This document shows, in pieces, positions 61,520-64,000 of a DNA stretch of 64,000 bases. The translations under genes and the position numbers were made by a program. The notes beneath the pieces were generated by a model that saw nothing but the letters and a program-made list of their open reading frames with translations, was not told the origin of the DNA and ran no database searches. The number at the start of each line of letters is the position of its first letter. Position 1 is the stretch's first letter. The DNA is taken from assembly GCF_027744825.2 (NCBI RefSeq), contig NW_026527054.1, forward strand, positions 2,356,001 to 2,420,000. Reading direction: 5' to 3'. This stretch comes from Synchiropus splendidus (lineage: Eukaryota; Chordata; Actinopteri; Syngnathiformes; Callionymidae).

Positions 61520-62440
61520 TGCTTTAGTGGGAGGTGAAAATTTCATTTTCTCAAGCTTCACTGCAAAGTTATGGCACAATGCTTAAAACGCGTTTTCAGC
61601 CTGAGATAAGGTCGATTCTGGAACGCCAAACATAAAAATGTTGATAACTTTGGAAAAACACCTCAGACAGCTTAGATTTGATGTGCAACTACTAGAAAGA
61701 CCCTTTCTGCTATAGTGGGAGGTCAAAATTTCATGTTCTGAAGCTTCCCTGGAAAGTTATGGGACAATGCAGAAAACGCGTTTTCAGCCTGAGATAAGGT
61801 GGGTTCCGAAACGCCAAACGAAAAAATGTTGATCACTTTGGAACAACACTTCAGACGGCTTAGAATTGATGTGCAAGTACTAGAAAGACCCTTTCTGTTA
61901 CAGTGGGAGGTGAAAATTTCATGTTCTGAAGCTTCCCTGCACAGTTATGGCACAATGCGTAAAACGTGTTTTCAGCCTGAGATAAGGTCGATTCTGGAAC
62001 GCCAAACATAAAAATGTTGATAACTTTGGAAAAACACTTCAGACAGCTTAGATTTGATGTGCAACTACTAGAAAGACCCTTTCTGCTATAGTGGGAGGTC
62101 GAAATTTCATGTTCTGAAGCTTCCCTGGAAAGTCATGGGACAATGCAGAAAACGATTTTTCATCCTGAGATAAGGTCGATTCCGGAACACCAAAGATAAA
62201 AATGTTGATAACTTTCGAAAAACACTTCGGACAGCTTAGATCTGATGTGCAACTACTAGAAAGACCCTTTCTGCTATCGTGGGAGGTGAACATTTCATGT
62301 TCTGAAGCTTCCCTGAGAAGTTATGGCACAATGCAGAGAATGCGTTTTCAGCCTGAGATAAGGTTGATTCCGGATCGCCAAACATAAAAATGTTGATAAC
62401 TTTGGAAAAACACTTCAAACAGCTTAGATTTGATGTGCAA
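61520..62440. repeat. 5-mer HOR type B, copy 4
   Basis: Anchor at 61799. The copy stays in register with copy 3 to about 62374, then changes to GGATCGCC and CTACTAGAAAGACC and rejoins the 9-mer/15-mer type of sequence. A private change is GCAGAGAATGCG near 62334. Confidence 0.85.
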
Positions 62441-64000
62441 CTACTAGAAAGACCCTTTCTGCTATAGTGGGAGGTGAACATTTCATGTTCTGAAGCTTCC
62501 CTGCAAAGTTATGGGACAATGCAGAAAACGTGTTTTCAGCCTGAGATAAGGTCGATTCCGGAACGCCAAACATGAAAATGTTGATAACTTTCGAAAAACA
62601 CTTCGGACAGCTTAGATCTGATGTGCAACTACTGGAAAGACCCTTTCTGCTATAGTGGGAGGTGAACATTTCATGTTCTGAAGCTTCCCTGAGAAGTTAT
62701 GGCACAATGCAGAAAATGCGTTTTCAGCCTGAGATAAGGTTGATTCCGGATCGCCAAACATAAAAATGTTGATAACTTTGGAAAAACACTTCAAACAGCT
62801 TAGATTTGATGTGCAACTACTAGAAAGACCCTTTCTGCTATAGTTGGAGGTGAACATTTCATGTTCTGAAGCTTCCCTCAAAGTTATGGGACAATGCAGA
62901 AAACGTGTTTTCAGCCTGAGATAAGGTGGGTTCCGGAACGCCAAATGTAAAAATGTTGATAACTTTGGAAAAACACTTCAAACAGCTTAGATTTGATGTG
63001 CAACTACTAGAAAGACCCTTCCTGCTATAGTGGTAGGTTAAAATTTCATGTTCTGAAGCTTCCCTGAGAAGTTATGGCACAATGCAGAAAATGCGTTTTC
63101 AGCCTGACATAAGGTCGATTCCGGAACGCCAAACATAAAAATGTTGATAGCTTTGGAAAAACACTTCAAACAGCTTAGATTTGATGTGCAACTACTGGAA
63201 GAACCCTTTCTGCTATAGTGGGAGGTTAAAATTTCATGTTCTGAAGCTTCCCTGCAAAGATATGGCACAATGCAGAAAACGCGTTTTCAGCCTGAGATAA
63301 GGTGGGTTCCGGAACGCCAAATGTAAAAATGTTGATAACTTTTAAAAAACACTTCAGACAGCTTAGATTTGATGTGCAACTCCTAGAAAGACCCTTTCTT
63401 CTATAGTGGGAGGTGAACATTTCATGTTCTGAAGCTTCCCTGAGAAGTTATGGCACAATGCAGAAAACGCGTTTTCAGCCTGAGATAAGGTGGGTTCCGG
63501 AACACCAAGCGTAAAAATGTTGATAACTTTGGAACAACACTTCAGTCAGCTTAGATTTGATGTGCAACTACTAGAAAGATCCTTTCTGCTTTAGTGGGAG
63601 GTGAAAATTTCATTTTCTCAAGCTTCACTGCAAAGTTATGGCACAATGCGTAAAACGCGTTTTCAGCCTGAGATAAGGTCGGTTCTAGAACGCCAAACAT
63701 AAAAATGTTGATAACTTTGGAAAAACACCTCAGACAGCTTAGATTTGATGTGCAACTACTAGAAAGACCCTTTCTGCTATAGTGGGAGGTCAAAATTTCA
63801 TGTTCTGAAGCTTCCCTGGAAAGTTATGGGACAATGCAGAAAACGCGTTTTCAGCCTGAGGTAAGGTGGGTTCCGAAACGCCAAACGAAAAAATGTTGAT
63901 CACTTTGGAACAACACTTCAGACAGCTTAGAATTGATGTGCAAGTACTAGAAAGACCCTTTCTGTTACAGTGGGAGGTGAAAATTTCATGTTCTGAAGCT
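62441..64000. repeat. block repeating 31.07-32.42 kb, open at the window end
   Basis: From about 62650 to 64000 the sequence matches 31072-32422 at a constant offset of 31578 bp, nearly base for base. Differences include GTGGTAGG near 63031 against GTGGAAGG near 31453. It ends inside the CGAAAAAATG anchor monomer, so the HOR continues outside the window. Confidence 0.85.

Larger units (their letters stand above)
1..64000. repeat. 188 bp satellite array, about 341 monomers, head to tail
   Basis: The same 188 bp unit recurs without a break from the first to the last base, always in the same orientation. The window opens inside a monomer at CAAAGTTATGG and closes inside one at TGTTCTGAAGCT. Most monomers are exactly 188 bp. 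Recurrent variants are 187, 189 and 161 bp. I see no unrelated insertion, inversion, simple-sequence tract or transposon end. Monomers fall into classes marked by shared substitutions: TTTCGAAAAA, TTTGGAAAAA or TTTGGAACAA near base 171; GCAGAAAA, GCGTAAAA, GCCGAAAA, GCAGACAA or GCAGATAA near base 104; GGTCGATTCC, GGTGGGTTCC or GGTTGATTCC near base 131. The classes recur in fixed order within higher-order repeats. A centromeric or heterochromatic role is inferred from organisation alone. Confidence 0.98.

Noticed and set aside
1..64000. CRISPR array or bacterial repeat
   Set aside because: There are no short identical repeats with unique spacers. The whole 188 bp unit is repeated with no spacer.
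1..64000. Alpha satellite or another well-known centromeric satellite
   Set aside because: The unit length is 188 bp rather than 171 bp, and I recognise no sequence match from memory. I cannot run a database search.

Overview
The whole 64 kb window is one uninterrupted array of tandemly repeated satellite DNA. I see no gene, RNA gene, transposon, CRISPR array or unique sequence in it. The unit is a 188 bp monomer, about 40% G+C in its consensus form, repeated head to tail about 341 times in one orientation. The window starts and ends inside a monomer, so the array continues past both edges. Only a eukaryotic chromosome plausibly carries such a block. Unit length, multimeric organisation and lack of genes fit a centromeric or other large heterochromatic satellite, but this is inference. 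I do not recognise the family and cannot name the species, or even choose between plant and animal. It is not primate alpha satellite, which has a 171 bp unit.

Monomer register used here: base 1 is the A of AGCTTAGATTT. Conserved landmarks are an AGAAAG/CTTTCT hairpin (26-40), GAAGCTTC (72-79), the 14 bp perfect palindrome GAAAACGCGTTTTC (104-117), TTCCGGAA (136-143), an AACAT/ATGTT hairpin (149-162), and a 9 bp inverted repeat CAAAGTTAT (84-92) / ATAACTTTG (164-172) enclosing the last three.

Layout: 0.8-3.8 kb holds two copies of an 8-monomer higher-order repeat (HOR, 1504 bp). 5.9-9.8 kb holds 914 and 726 bp units marked by a monomer with a 27 bp internal deletion. 10.0-12.7 kb is diverged, with no HOR I can see. 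12.7-16.4 kb has a 7-mer (1317 bp). 16.4-24.7 kb is a mosaic of a 4-mer (752 bp), 5-mer (940 bp) and 6-mer offset (1128 bp) plus a 0.9 kb segment repeated 5264 bp away. 26.3-29.3 kb has an 8-mer (1505 bp). 29-47 kb is dominated by multi-kilobase duplicated blocks. 45.75-51.2 kb holds two copies of a 15-mer (2818 bp) made of alternating 6-mer and 9-mer modules. 52.9-55.1 kb has a 6-mer (1128 bp). 55.4-57.3 kb has a 5-mer (940 bp). 58.7-62.4 kb has four nearly identical copies of another 5-mer (940 bp). From about 62.65 kb the sequence repeats the block that begins near 31.07 kb.

Nearly every length change is a whole number of monomers, which points to unequal exchange or replication slippage in register. 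Short open frames occur throughout on both strands, but they are by-products of the satellite and I annotate none as genes. All boundaries were found by eye from offset matching and are approximate, usually to within tens of bases.
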